From NCBI RefSeq assembly GCF_934330165.1, contig NZ_CAKRGI010000028.1, positions 1-29,310 of the forward strand: DNA of 29,310 nt, read 5' to 3'. Under the pieces are notes generated by a model that was not told the origin of the DNA, did no database searches, and worked only from the letters and a program-made list of their open reading frames with translations. The position numbers were made by a program, and so were the translations under genes. This document shows, piece by piece, positions 10,741 to 16,953 of this stretch (its first letter is position 1; the number at the start of each line of letters is the position of its first letter). This DNA is from an uncultured Mediterraneibacter sp. Its GTDB lineage: Bacteria > Bacillota > Clostridia > Lachnospirales > Lachnospiraceae.

Positions 10741-10765
10741 AAAAAGTGTATAACAAGTGTATAAA
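10737..10765 (+). promoter_or_regulatory. Promoter of the phasin-like/UbiB pair
   Basis: TTGAAA (10737-10742), 17-bp spacer, TATAAA (10760-10765), then a 47-nt leader and AAAGGAG before the ATG at 10813. Confidence 0.75.
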
Positions 10766-10812
10766 ATCAGATAATGTAAAGAGGCTTAGAACCTTGAAAG
10801 GAGCAGAAGAGT

Positions 10813-11190
10813 ATGGAAAGATTGACGGATGGTCTGAAAAAGATCTTATTGGCAGGAATCGGAACAGTAGCTGTGACAGCGGAGAAGTCAAAGGACGTGC
10901 TGGATGAGCTTGTAAAAAAGGGTGAGCTGACAGTAGAGCAGGGGAAAGTCCTCAACGAAGAGCTGAAGCATAATATCAAGAAGACGGTTAAGGATAATGT
11001 GAATGTATCAGTGAAAGCATCCTCACCGGAAGAACTGACAGAGCTTCTTGGAAAGATGACACCGGAACAGTTAGAGCAGTTAAAAGAGCAGCTCACAAAG
11101 ATGGAAACGGCAGAAGCTGTGGACGGAGAGGCAGAAGAGGCAATGAAAGAAACTGTTGAGACAGCTTCGGAAAAGAAAGATGAAGAATGA
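10813..11190 (+). CDS. Phasin-like coiled-coil protein
   Basis: A 125-residue, highly charged helical protein. Residues 1-25 are mildly hydrophobic (LKKILLAGIGTVAVTAEKS), followed by a heptad-like region with ELVKKGELTVEQGKVLNEEL, the layout of phasin/PhaF-like small proteins, then a Gln/Glu-rich segment and an acidic tail. It has no catalytic motif. Its reading frame overlaps the next gene (UbiB family) by 11 bp. This pairing of a phasin-like protein with an AarF/UbiB kinase is, to my knowledge, common in Clostridia and suggests that the small protein partners the kinase at the membrane; that role is inferred. Confidence 0.7.
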   Translation: MERLTDGLKKILLAGIGTVAVTAEKSKDVLDELVKKGELTVEQGKVLNEELKHNIKKTVKDNVNVSVKASSPEELTELLGKMTPEQLEQLKEQLTKMETAEAVDGEAEEAMKETVETASEKKDEE

Positions 11191-12754
11191 AAAATCGGGT
11201 TCCAGATTAAAAGAGATAACCGCAGTTTTAAGAAGGCATGAGCTGACCCGGGGGATCACCCCGGAGAAGCTGCGGCTGATTCTTGAAGATCTGGGACCTA
11301 CTTTTATTAAGATTGGTCAGATCATGTCACTGCATTCAGATGTACTTCCAAAGAAGTACTGTGATGAACTGATGAAACTGCGATCCGATGTGGCTCCAAT
11401 GCCATTTTCGGAAGTGGAGGAAGTGATCGAAGATTCCTATGGGTATTCATGGCAGGAGGTCTTTTCACAAATTGAAAAGGAGACATTAGGTTCAGCTTCC
11501 ATCGCACAGGTTCACAGGGCAACGCTGAAGACAGGAGAAGAAGTTGTCGTAAAGGTGCAGCGAAAAGGAATCTATGATACGATGGCAAGAGACATTGGCC
11601 TTCTTCATAAGGCAGTCAAGCTTGTACCACCGATCAGCATCAAAGAAACCATCGACTTCAGTATGGTGCTGGATGAGTTGTGGGTTGTAACGCAGGAAGA
11701 GATGAATTTCCTGACGGAAGCAGCCAACATGGAAGAGTTTGCCCGGCGGAATAAAGATATTGCGTATGTAAGGACACCGGTTTTATATAAGGAATTTACA
11801 ACGCATCATGTTCTGGTGATGGAATATATCGAAGGATATCCCATTGATGAAAAAGAGGTACTTGAAAAAGAAGGCTACGATCTGAAAGAAATCGGAACAA
11901 AGCTGGTTGACCATTATATCAAGCAGGTTATGGACGATGGCTTTTTCCATGCAGATCCTCATCCGGGAAATGTACATATTTCGGACGGGAAAATTGTATG
12001 GATTGATATGGGCATGATGGGACGGCTTTCGGACAGAGACAGAGAACTGATCTCCGATGCGATTCAGGGGATTGCGATCAACGATATCGGGATGATCCAG
12101 GATGCAGTTCTTGCACTGGGAGAATTTCGAGGGAAACCGGATCAGAGTAAGCTGTATGAAGATATCAGTAATCTGATGATCAAGTACGGTAAGCTGGATA
12201 TGGGAAATATTGATGTGGCGGAGGCAATGCAGGATCTGATGGAAGTTATGAAGACGAATCGAATTTCCATGCCACATGGGCTGACGATGTTGGCACGCGG
12301 TCTGACGCAGATGGAAGGTGTTCTTGCTGAGATCTGTCCACAGATCAATATGGTAGAGATCGCTTCAGCAAGGATCAAAGGTGATTTCCTGCGGAATTTT
12401 AACTGGAAAAAAGAAGTGAAGTCCGGTGGAAAGAACCTGTATCGAGCGATCCATAAGACGATCGAGATTCCGTCACTGGCAGCAGATGCATTGCAGGGAT
12501 ATATGAAGGGGCAGACGAGGGTTAACCTGGATCTTCATGTATCAAAGGATCTGGCAGAGCTGTTAAGAAGACTGGTGAGAAATATTGTGATGGGATTGTG
12601 GGTCATGGCACTTCTGATCAGTTCAAGCATCATCTGCACAACAAATATGAAACCGAAATTATGGGGAATCCCGGCAATTGGTGCGATCGGATATCTGATG
12701 GCATTCGTGATCGTGATGTATGTATTTATCAAGCATTTTTTGTCGAGAAAATAA
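11180..12754 (+). CDS. ABC1/AarF/UbiB-family atypical kinase
   Basis: UbiB-type proteins are protein-kinase-like ATPases that support isoprenoid-quinone or lipid metabolism; in anaerobes without ubiquinone the client is not known. The ~524-residue protein has the family KxGQ motif in TFIKIGQIMS (about 41-50), the Ala-rich nucleotide loop LGSASIAQVH, the lysine strand VVVKVQRKG, the catalytic FFHADPHPGNV and metal-binding IDMGMMG, and two C-terminal transmembrane helices ending IKHFLSRK. ATG 11180 lies inside the preceding gene (11-bp overlap), implying translational coupling; a TTG at 11156 is less likely. A very strong terminator follows. Confidence 0.88.
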   Translation: MKNEKSGSRLKEITAVLRRHELTRGITPEKLRLILEDLGPTFIKIGQIMSLHSDVLPKKYCDELMKLRSDVAPMPFSEVEEVIEDSYGYSWQEVFSQIEKETLGSASIAQVHRATLKTGEEVVVKVQRKGIYDTMARDIGLLHKAVKLVPPISIKETIDFSMVLDELWVVTQEEMNFLTEAANMEEFARRNKDIAYVRTPVLYKEFTTHHVLVMEYIEGYPIDEKEVLEKEGYDLKEIGTKLVDHYIKQVMDDGFFHADPHPGNVHISDGKIVWIDMGMMGRLSDRDRELISDAIQGIAINDIGMIQDAVLALGEFRGKPDQSKLYEDISNLMIKYGKLDMGNIDVAEAMQDLMEVMKTNRISMPHGLTMLARGLTQMEGVLAEICPQINMVEIASARIKGDFLRNFNWKKEVKSGGKNLYRAIHKTIEIPSLAADALQGYMKGQTRVNLDLHVSKDLAELLRRLVRNIVMGLWVMALLISSSIICTTNMKPKLWGIPAIGAIGYLMAFVIVMYVFIKHFLSRK

Positions 12755-12757
12755 GAG

Positions 12758-12801
12758 ATCACTGTATAAAAAGGCAGGTACTTTTTATACAGTGATTTTT
12801 T
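12758..12801 (+). terminator. Intrinsic terminator after the UbiB gene
   Basis: Perfect 16-bp stem (12758-12773 with 12781-12796), 7-nt loop, then a run of T. It closes the 7650-12754 gene run. Confidence 0.95.
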
Positions 12802-12848
12802 GTCTGCGTGGAAAGCTCTTACTGTTAAAAAGTACCAGTCCCGTTAAG

Positions 12849-12877
12849 TTGACAAAAAATGAGTGGCAATTTATAAT
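12849..12877 (+). promoter_or_regulatory. Consensus SigA promoter of the YgbA-like fragment
   Basis: TTGACA (12849-12854), 17-bp spacer, TATAAT (12872-12877): a perfect consensus. It drives a truncated gene. An 11/14 Fur-box-like sequence at 12880-12894 directly follows but is weak. Confidence 0.9.
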
Positions 12878-12913
12878 TATGAAAATGAAAATCAATAACA
12901 AAAAGGAATAGAA

Positions 12914-13192
12914 ATGGATAAAATTGAAAAGAAACGACAAAAAGAACAGTATGTGGTAGAAGAAATGATCCGTCTGTATTGCAGAAAGAATCATGCAGAA
13001 TATGAAAAAAAGACGGGACAGATGTGCAGCACCTGTCAGGAATTGTCGGAGTATGCGAAAGCGAGAAGCAGACATTGTCCTTTTATGAAAGAAAAGACCT
13101 TTTGTGCGAATTGTAAAGTACATTGCTACAAGCCGGAAAAAAGGGAAAAAATCAGGAAAGTAATGCGGTTTTCAGGACCGAGGAAAAAGTGA
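12914..13192 (+). pseudogene. YgbA-type (nitrous oxide-stimulated promoter family) protein, 3'-truncated
   Basis: The 92-residue frame carries the family core: [53 protein letters not shown]. The cysteines suggest a metal or Fe-S site; relatives are linked to nitric-oxide/nitrosative responses, function otherwise unresolved. As I know the family, the protein continues after RFSGPR with a hydrophobic tail (about 100-120 residues in total). Here two lysines and a stop follow at once, and from about 13184 another frame begins that encodes an unrelated surface protein. The gene therefore looks cut by a deletion. AAGGA 7 bases before the ATG and a perfect promoter mean it is probably still expressed. 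Confidence 0.72.
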
Positions 13193-14088
13193 AAGCAACC
13201 TATGCTTCTGCAATTGCAACTGCTACATTAAAGGGAAATAATCTTGAGATTGCTTTGCAGGATAAAGAACTGGCAGATCTTGAAAATCCAACGTATACAT
13301 TGTCTTACAGACAGGGAAGAGGAATGGTAACATTTGCATCAGGAAATCTTGAAAACCTGAAAGTAAAACTTGCGAATGCCCCGACCGTTGGAAAAGAGTA
13401 TACTTTAACGGTTGTAAGCGATAATTATCAGGATATTACAACGACTGTAACAGCAGAAGCTGCAGAAGCCTCAGAATATACTTATGTCTATGCAGGGCTG
13501 AGCTGGGCAGAGTACTGGGCAAATGAGAATGTACAGGCAGCAGGAAGTGCAGAGTCTTCTTCGGAAATAGATGCAAAGGGAGAGTCTGACAAAGGAGCAT
13601 TTGGATATGCAGGTGCAACTTATAAGTTCCAGGCAGCAGATGCAAACATTGTGAAACCGGACAGTGGAGAAATCAGCACAACAGATCTGGAGGCGGCGAT
13701 CGCAAAAGCAGAAGCACTCAAAGAGGCAGATTATACAGCAGAGAGCTGGGCTGCAATGCAGACAGAACTTCAGGAGGCAAAGGACGAACTGAAAGATAAG
13801 CATTCTCAGGCAGCCGTCGATGAGGCAACAGATAAACTGAATGCAGCACTTGTAAAAAAATCTACAGATACAACAAATGGAGGAAAGGATAATAACGGTC
13901 AGACAACAGGTGGACAGACGAATAACAGTCAGTCAGATAAGACAAACGGAACTGAAAAACCGGCAGGAACAGCAGGAACTGCAAAGGCGGTAAAGACTGG
14001 TGATCCGGCAAGTGTACTTAACTGGTTAGGGCTGGCATTCTCTTCTCTTGGAGCCGGTGGATTTGCATGGAAGAGAAAAAGAAAATAA
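13184..14088 (+). pseudogene. 3' part of a sortase-anchored surface protein (5' truncated)
   Basis: The frame open to 14088 has no signal peptide and no credible start; upstream it merely runs through the YgbA gene out of frame. In order it holds an Ig-like beta segment (to about 13450), a stretch [17 protein letters not shown] that resembles Tp47-domain surface proteins and stops abruptly, a FIVAR-like helical module ([18 protein letters not shown]...[14 protein letters not shown]), a Thr/Asn/Gly/Gln-rich wall spanner, and a terminal VKTGDPAS motif, hydrophobic helix and KRKRK tail, as in cell-wall sorting signals. It is the tail of a larger exported protein fused behind a foreign promoter; without a signal peptide it cannot be anchored. 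The Tp47 link is tentative. Confidence 0.7.
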
Positions 14089-14096
14089 AAATTTAC

Positions 14097-14125
14097 TTGC
14101 AAAATGAAAGAAAATCTGTTAGAGT
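14097..14125 (+). promoter_or_regulatory. Promoter of the preQ1-controlled operon
   Basis: TTGCAA (14097-14102), 17-bp spacer, TAGAGT (14120-14125), ending about 18 bp before the aptamer. Confidence 0.65.
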
Positions 14126-14142
14126 ACTACAGGTAATTAATA

Positions 14143-14182
14143 AGACAGTTCGTGACCATCCTGTCTATAAAAAAAACTAGGG
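14143..14182 (+). ncRNA. PreQ1-I riboswitch aptamer
   Basis: Stem AGACAG/CTGTCT (14143-14148 with 14161-14166) encloses a 12-nt loop TTCGTGACCATC with the conserved C-rich part. An A-rich tail and ACTAGGG follow, the layout of the type I preQ1 H-type pseudoknot. It precedes a radical SAM gene and a YhhQ-type queuosine-precursor transporter gene, the expected regulon. Confidence 0.87.
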
Positions 14183-14205
14183 ATAAAAGTTGTAATTTAA
14201 GATCT

Positions 14206-14298
14206 GTGAGATGCCGGGCATATCTCTTTTCAGTCCGGTATCATCACAATTTACAGGAGATGTCTCTCGGGGTCAGTACCGTCAGGCATCTCCTTTTT
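14206..14298 (+). terminator. Two-hairpin expression platform with intrinsic terminator
   Basis: Hairpin A pairs GTGAGATGCCGG (14206-14217) with 14235-14247. The terminator pairs AGGAGATG (14255-14262) with CATCTCCT (14287-14294) followed by T5. GAGATGCC (14208-14215) can instead pair perfectly with GGCATCTC (14285-14292), which would dismantle both. The platform is therefore a switch with mutually exclusive folds. Confidence 0.75.
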
Positions 14299-14362
14299 CT
14301 TGAAAATTCATTTTCCCGGGGAACAGAGATGGCACGCATCAAAAAAAGAAAGAAGGGTGAAG

Positions 14363-15106
14363 ATGGGACAGACAGAAAATCCGGTTCGTTATAGCACGAT
14401 AGTGGATAAAAACCCACGTGAGATTGTCATGTTAAGAGGAAGCGGATGTCGTTATCTGAGGTGTCGTTTCTGTGATTATCATTTGGATTCTTCCAGAGAT
14501 GAAGAGGAAAATTATAAGATCAACAGAGAAGCACTTTCAAAAGTAACTGGTATGTATCAAAGTCTTGAGGTGATCAATTCCGGAAGTTTTCTGGAACTTG
14601 ATGAAAAGACGATGGAGGAGATCAGGCGGGTCTGTAAAGAAAAGCAGATCAGTCAGCTGCGATTTGAAGTTCACTGGATGTATCATAAGCATGTACAGAA
14701 GTGGAAGGATTATTTTAAAAAGCAGGGAATCACGCTGAAGATCAAAATGGGTGTGGAGACATTTGATGATACGTTCAGAAGAGAAGTCTTTGACAAGGGA
14801 ATGGAAGGTGTTATGCCGGAAGAAATTGCAGGAGTGGCAGATGAAGTCTGTCTGCTTTTGGGGATCAGAGGGCAGACAGTAGAATCCATGCAGAAAGATA
14901 TAGAAACGGGACTAAAGTATTTTGAACGGATCTGTATTAATATCATGGTGGAAAATACAACACCGATCCACCCGGATCAGGAAGTGATCCGACTTTTTGT
15001 AGAGCAGATTTACCCGAAATATAAAGAGGATCCAAGAGTGGATATTTTGCTTCAAAATACAGATTTCGGAGTCGGAGGAGAAAAGGAGAAAGAAGAAAAT
15101 GAATGA
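14363..15106 (+). CDS. Radical SAM protein, candidate queuosine-salvage lyase (QueL-like)
   Basis: The 247-residue protein has a cysteine cluster GCRYLRCRFCDYH (Cys29, 34, 37), a CX4CX2C variant of the usual CX3CX2C that binds the SAM-cleaving [4Fe-4S] cluster, and SGSFLELDE and KMGVETFDD, which fit the strands of a radical SAM barrel. It lies behind a preQ1 riboswitch and overlaps a YhhQ-type transporter by 8 bp. In Clostridioides difficile the radical SAM lyase QueL releases queuine from queuosine 5'-phosphate and is linked to queuine transport; context makes that the best guess. ATG 14363 is chosen for its AGAAGGG site; upstream in-frame sequence is leader RNA. Alternative: another tRNA-modification radical SAM enzyme. 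Confidence 0.7.
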   Translation: MGQTENPVRYSTIVDKNPREIVMLRGSGCRYLRCRFCDYHLDSSRDEEENYKINREALSKVTGMYQSLEVINSGSFLELDEKTMEEIRRVCKEKQISQLRFEVHWMYHKHVQKWKDYFKKQGITLKIKMGVETFDDTFRREVFDKGMEGVMPEEIAGVADEVCLLLGIRGQTVESMQKDIETGLKYFERICINIMVENTTPIHPDQEVIRLFVEQIYPKYKEDPRVDILLQNTDFGVGGEKEKEENE

Positions 15107-15812
15107 GATATTACTGATTTTAAGTCTTTTGGTTATATATGGCAGTGTCCTGTTAGTTTACAGATTATTTGGAAAAAGCGGGCTGTACTGCTTTACAGCG
15201 ATCGCTACGATTACTGCCAATATTGAAGTACTGATCATGGTGGACGCATTTGGAATGGAGCAGACTCTGGGAAATATTCTTTTTGCGTCGACATTTCTTG
15301 TTACGGATATCATCAGTGAAGTAGACGGAAAAAAGGCAGCACAGAAAGCAGTAAATATTGGTATTTTTACGTCTCTATTTTTTATTGTAGTTTCTCAGTC
15401 CTGGCTTTTATACAGACCGAGTGCGAGCGACTGGGCACAGCCGGCGATCAAAGAAATCTTTTCAAATACACCAAGGCTGATGATCGTCAGTGTGCTGGTT
15501 TATGCAATCTGTCAGCGGTTTGATGTATGGGCTTATCATAAATGGTGGGCAATCACCAAAAAGCATTTTAACGGAGATTCAAGAAAAGCATTGTGGTTGA
15601 GAAATAACGGGTCGACACTGATCTCACAGTTACTGAATACATTATTGTATACATTTGGAGCATTCTGGGGAATGTATCAGTTCCCAACGCTGGTCAGTAT
15701 CGCACTGGCAAGTTATGTGATCTTTATTGTTACGAGTATTGCGGATACACCATTTGTTTATCTGGCGAGAAAAATGCATGAAAAAGGCAGTATCCCAGAG
15801 GAACAGCAGTAA
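15099..15812 (+). CDS. Queuosine precursor transporter, YhhQ/VUT family
   Basis: Integral-membrane importer of queuosine precursors (preQ0/preQ1 or queuine in characterised members). The 237-residue protein has about six hydrophobic helices and the family features FLVTDIISEVDGKKAAQKAV, RFDVWAYHKWW and RNNGSTLISQLLNTLLYT, with acidic and His residues inside the membrane part. The start overlaps the radical SAM gene by 8 bp, so both are read from one message under the preQ1 riboswitch; high preQ1 should lower uptake. A hydrophilic tail ends the protein. No clear terminator follows. Confidence 0.88.
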   Translation: MNEILLILSLLVIYGSVLLVYRLFGKSGLYCFTAIATITANIEVLIMVDAFGMEQTLGNILFASTFLVTDIISEVDGKKAAQKAVNIGIFTSLFFIVVSQSWLLYRPSASDWAQPAIKEIFSNTPRLMIVSVLVYAICQRFDVWAYHKWWAITKKHFNGDSRKALWLRNNGSTLISQLLNTLLYTFGAFWGMYQFPTLVSIALASYVIFIVTSIADTPFVYLARKMHEKGSIPEEQQ

Positions 15813-15882
15813 GGATTTTATAATATTAAATAATATCAGAAGTTCAAGGTGAAAGCGAAAGACGACCTAACAGGAAAAAGAG

Positions 15883-16338
15883 TTAGTTAGCAATATCATA
15901 GAAGTCAGTCATTTGTGAAAAGATATTTTCCATTATCTGGCAACGTGAGTGACAGGAAGGACAAAAAAATCTGGGATGTAAAGCACCGGCAGCATACTGG
16001 TGCTTTATTGTATCAAGATATTCATAAGTGTGCTTAAAAAATTCTTTATTTGTAGGTCTGTGGTCAGAACTGCTTCTGCCGAAGACTCTTTTGAGCATAC
16101 GGTCGTTGGAAGAGACCCATATAGTAAGAATACTATTTCGTATATTCTTCTCGACACATTTCCATGTTGTGCCGTAGTGATTCGCAATATCAATGTATAA
16201 AAATTTCGTAATACAAGAGATACAGTGAGGGTCTTCTTCCATAAGAAGGAGGCCGTAGACAATATAATCGTAACCAAGGTTTGTCTTTGAAGTACCAAGC
16301 TTTTCAAGTGTATCAAACAATAATTCTTTGTAATTCAT
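15883..16338 (-). CDS. Stand-alone Spo0A C-terminal-domain DNA-binding protein
   Basis: The 151-residue protein lacks a receiver domain but matches the sporulation-factor Spo0A DNA-binding domain: YIVYGLLLMEEDPHCISCIT, then KFLYIDIANHYGTTWKCVEKNIRNSI (the helix-turn-helix and recognition helix), and VFGRSSSDHRPTNKEFF, equivalent to the family's FG...PTNSEF. A C-terminal tail with three cysteines (FFCPSCHSRC) is an addition with possible metal binding. The start has GAGAAGG 5-6 bases upstream. Two tandem 0A-like boxes lie about 80 bp upstream. Such receiver-less proteins cannot be phosphorylated like Spo0A and may compete with it; the biological role is unknown. It is a single gene converging on the YhhQ-type gene. 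Confidence 0.78.
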   Translation of the reverse strand: MNYKELLFDTLEKLGTSKTNLGYDYIVYGLLLMEEDPHCISCITKFLYIDIANHYGTTWKCVEKNIRNSILTIWVSSNDRMLKRVFGRSSSDHRPTNKEFFKHTYEYLDTIKHQYAAGALHPRFFCPSCHSRCQIMENIFSQMTDFYDIAN

Positions 16339-16374
16339 GAACCTTCTCCTCTCAGATGAGAACCCCGTTCCTTG

Positions 16375-16380
16375 ATAATA
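16375..16380 (-). promoter_or_regulatory. Possible -10 element of the Spo0A-like gene
   Basis: TATTAT on the minus strand, about 37 bp before the start codon. No good -35 hexamer is seen at 17 bp, so activation by a bound regulator at 16415-16433 is possible. Confidence 0.4.
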
Positions 16381-16414
16381 TGTTAAAATGAGATGAAAAA
16401 AGACGCAACAGAAA

Positions 16415-16433
16415 TTTTTCGAAGTTTTTCGAA
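16415..16433. promoter_or_regulatory. Two tandem 0A-like boxes
   Basis: TTTTTCGAA occurs at 16415-16423 and again at 16425-16433, one helical turn apart. Each differs at one base from the Spo0A box TTTGTCGAA. They lie upstream of the Spo0A-domain gene (minus strand), at about -45 to -65 from its presumed start of transcription. Apart from these, the promoter at 16613 and weak signals, the gap 16339-16713 shows no gene. Confidence 0.5.
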
Positions 16434-16612
16434 TTCGTGGGAAATGTTGTAGCCTGCAAATAAAAAGTCAAGGCTAAATTGAAAGAACATTGAAAATTTT
16501 ATACAGGTTGAGTTTGCACCAGTTTTGATAATGGTCAAGCCATAAAGTTCCGTGAGTAATGGAAGAAGGCAATGCTTTGAGAAAAAGATGAGAGTAATAT
16601 TCTGAAAACTAC

Positions 16613-16641
16613 TTGAGATTTTTGGAAAAATCTGCTAAAAT
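16613..16641 (+). promoter_or_regulatory. Promoter of the pentamer-repeat ORF and surface protein
   Basis: TTGAGA (16613-16618), 17-bp spacer, TAAAAT (16636-16641), followed by a leader that can fold (GGTAAGGG near 16660 with CCTTTTGCC near 16677) and the GGAGG site at 16701-16705. Confidence 0.6.
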
Positions 16642-16713
16642 ACTTTTGTATGTCTATGAGGTAAGGGAATTCATATCCTTTTGCCTTAGAAATTATGGAA
16701 GGAGGACTTGACT

Positions 16714-16951
16714 ATGGCAAACGGAAATGCGACAATCATTGTCGGCTCGGCTCGGCTCGGCTCGGCTCGGCTCGGCTCGGCTCGGCTCGGCTCGGCAGGA
16801 GCATAGTGCCGTTTTTTCAGCGTGTCAAGTCTTATTTCATACAATTTATAACGAACCGGTTGCCGGAGACAGGGTGCATTATGCCTTGGCTTCGGCTTTT
16901 TGTGTTTGCCGGAGGAAGAAAATAGCGGATAGAATTATTTTGGAGGAATGA
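16714..16951 (+). pseudogene. Small ORF interrupted by pentamer repeats, out of frame as sequenced
   Basis: ATG 16714 has an excellent GGAGG 8 bases upstream and starts MANGNATIIVGS, then runs into (GSARL)n encoded by the TCGGC repeats. With the 11 copies present it stops at TAG 16804. The frame that stays open beyond the repeat (QEHSAVFSACQ ... CRRKKIADRIILEE) ends at TGA 16949-16951, 2 bp before ATG 16954 of the surface protein and overlapping ATG 16948. It is joined to the start codon if the copy number is 9 or 12. The repeat is therefore a likely on/off switch. I do not recognise the protein; its coupling to the surface-protein gene is visible, its function is not. Confidence 0.55.
16742..16796 (+). 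repeat. Simple sequence repeat, 11 x TCGGC
   Basis: Eleven perfect tandem pentamers, GC-rich in an AT-rich setting, starting 28 bases into the small ORF. Five bases is not a multiple of three, so each gain or loss of a unit changes the reading frame. Confidence 0.97.
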
Positions 16952-16953
16952 AA

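Noticed and set aside
12880..12894. Fur-box-like TGAAAATGAAAATCA after the YgbA promoter
   Set aside because: Only 11/14 matches in A-rich DNA and no GTTAG element beside it, so it was not counted with the three iron promoters.
14152..14394. An open frame across the riboswitch leader
   Set aside because: It overlaps the aptamer and terminator, shares no family features and has no ribosome-binding site; the region is better explained as structured RNA.
15867..15886. CTAAC-N10-GTTAG inverted repeat near the 3' end of the transporter gene
   Set aside because: Half-sites are in the reverse order and wider apart than in the operators, and the place is between convergent genes; at best a weak hairpin.
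16742..16796. Pentamer array considered as CRISPR or recombination-site array
   Set aside because: Units are 5 bases, contiguous and without spacers, so it is a simple sequence repeat.
16695..16925. The frame beginning at 16695 through the pentamer repeat
   Set aside because: It starts upstream of the strong ribosome-binding site at 16701-16705 and ends short of the next gene; ATG 16714 fits the site and another frame couples to the surface protein.
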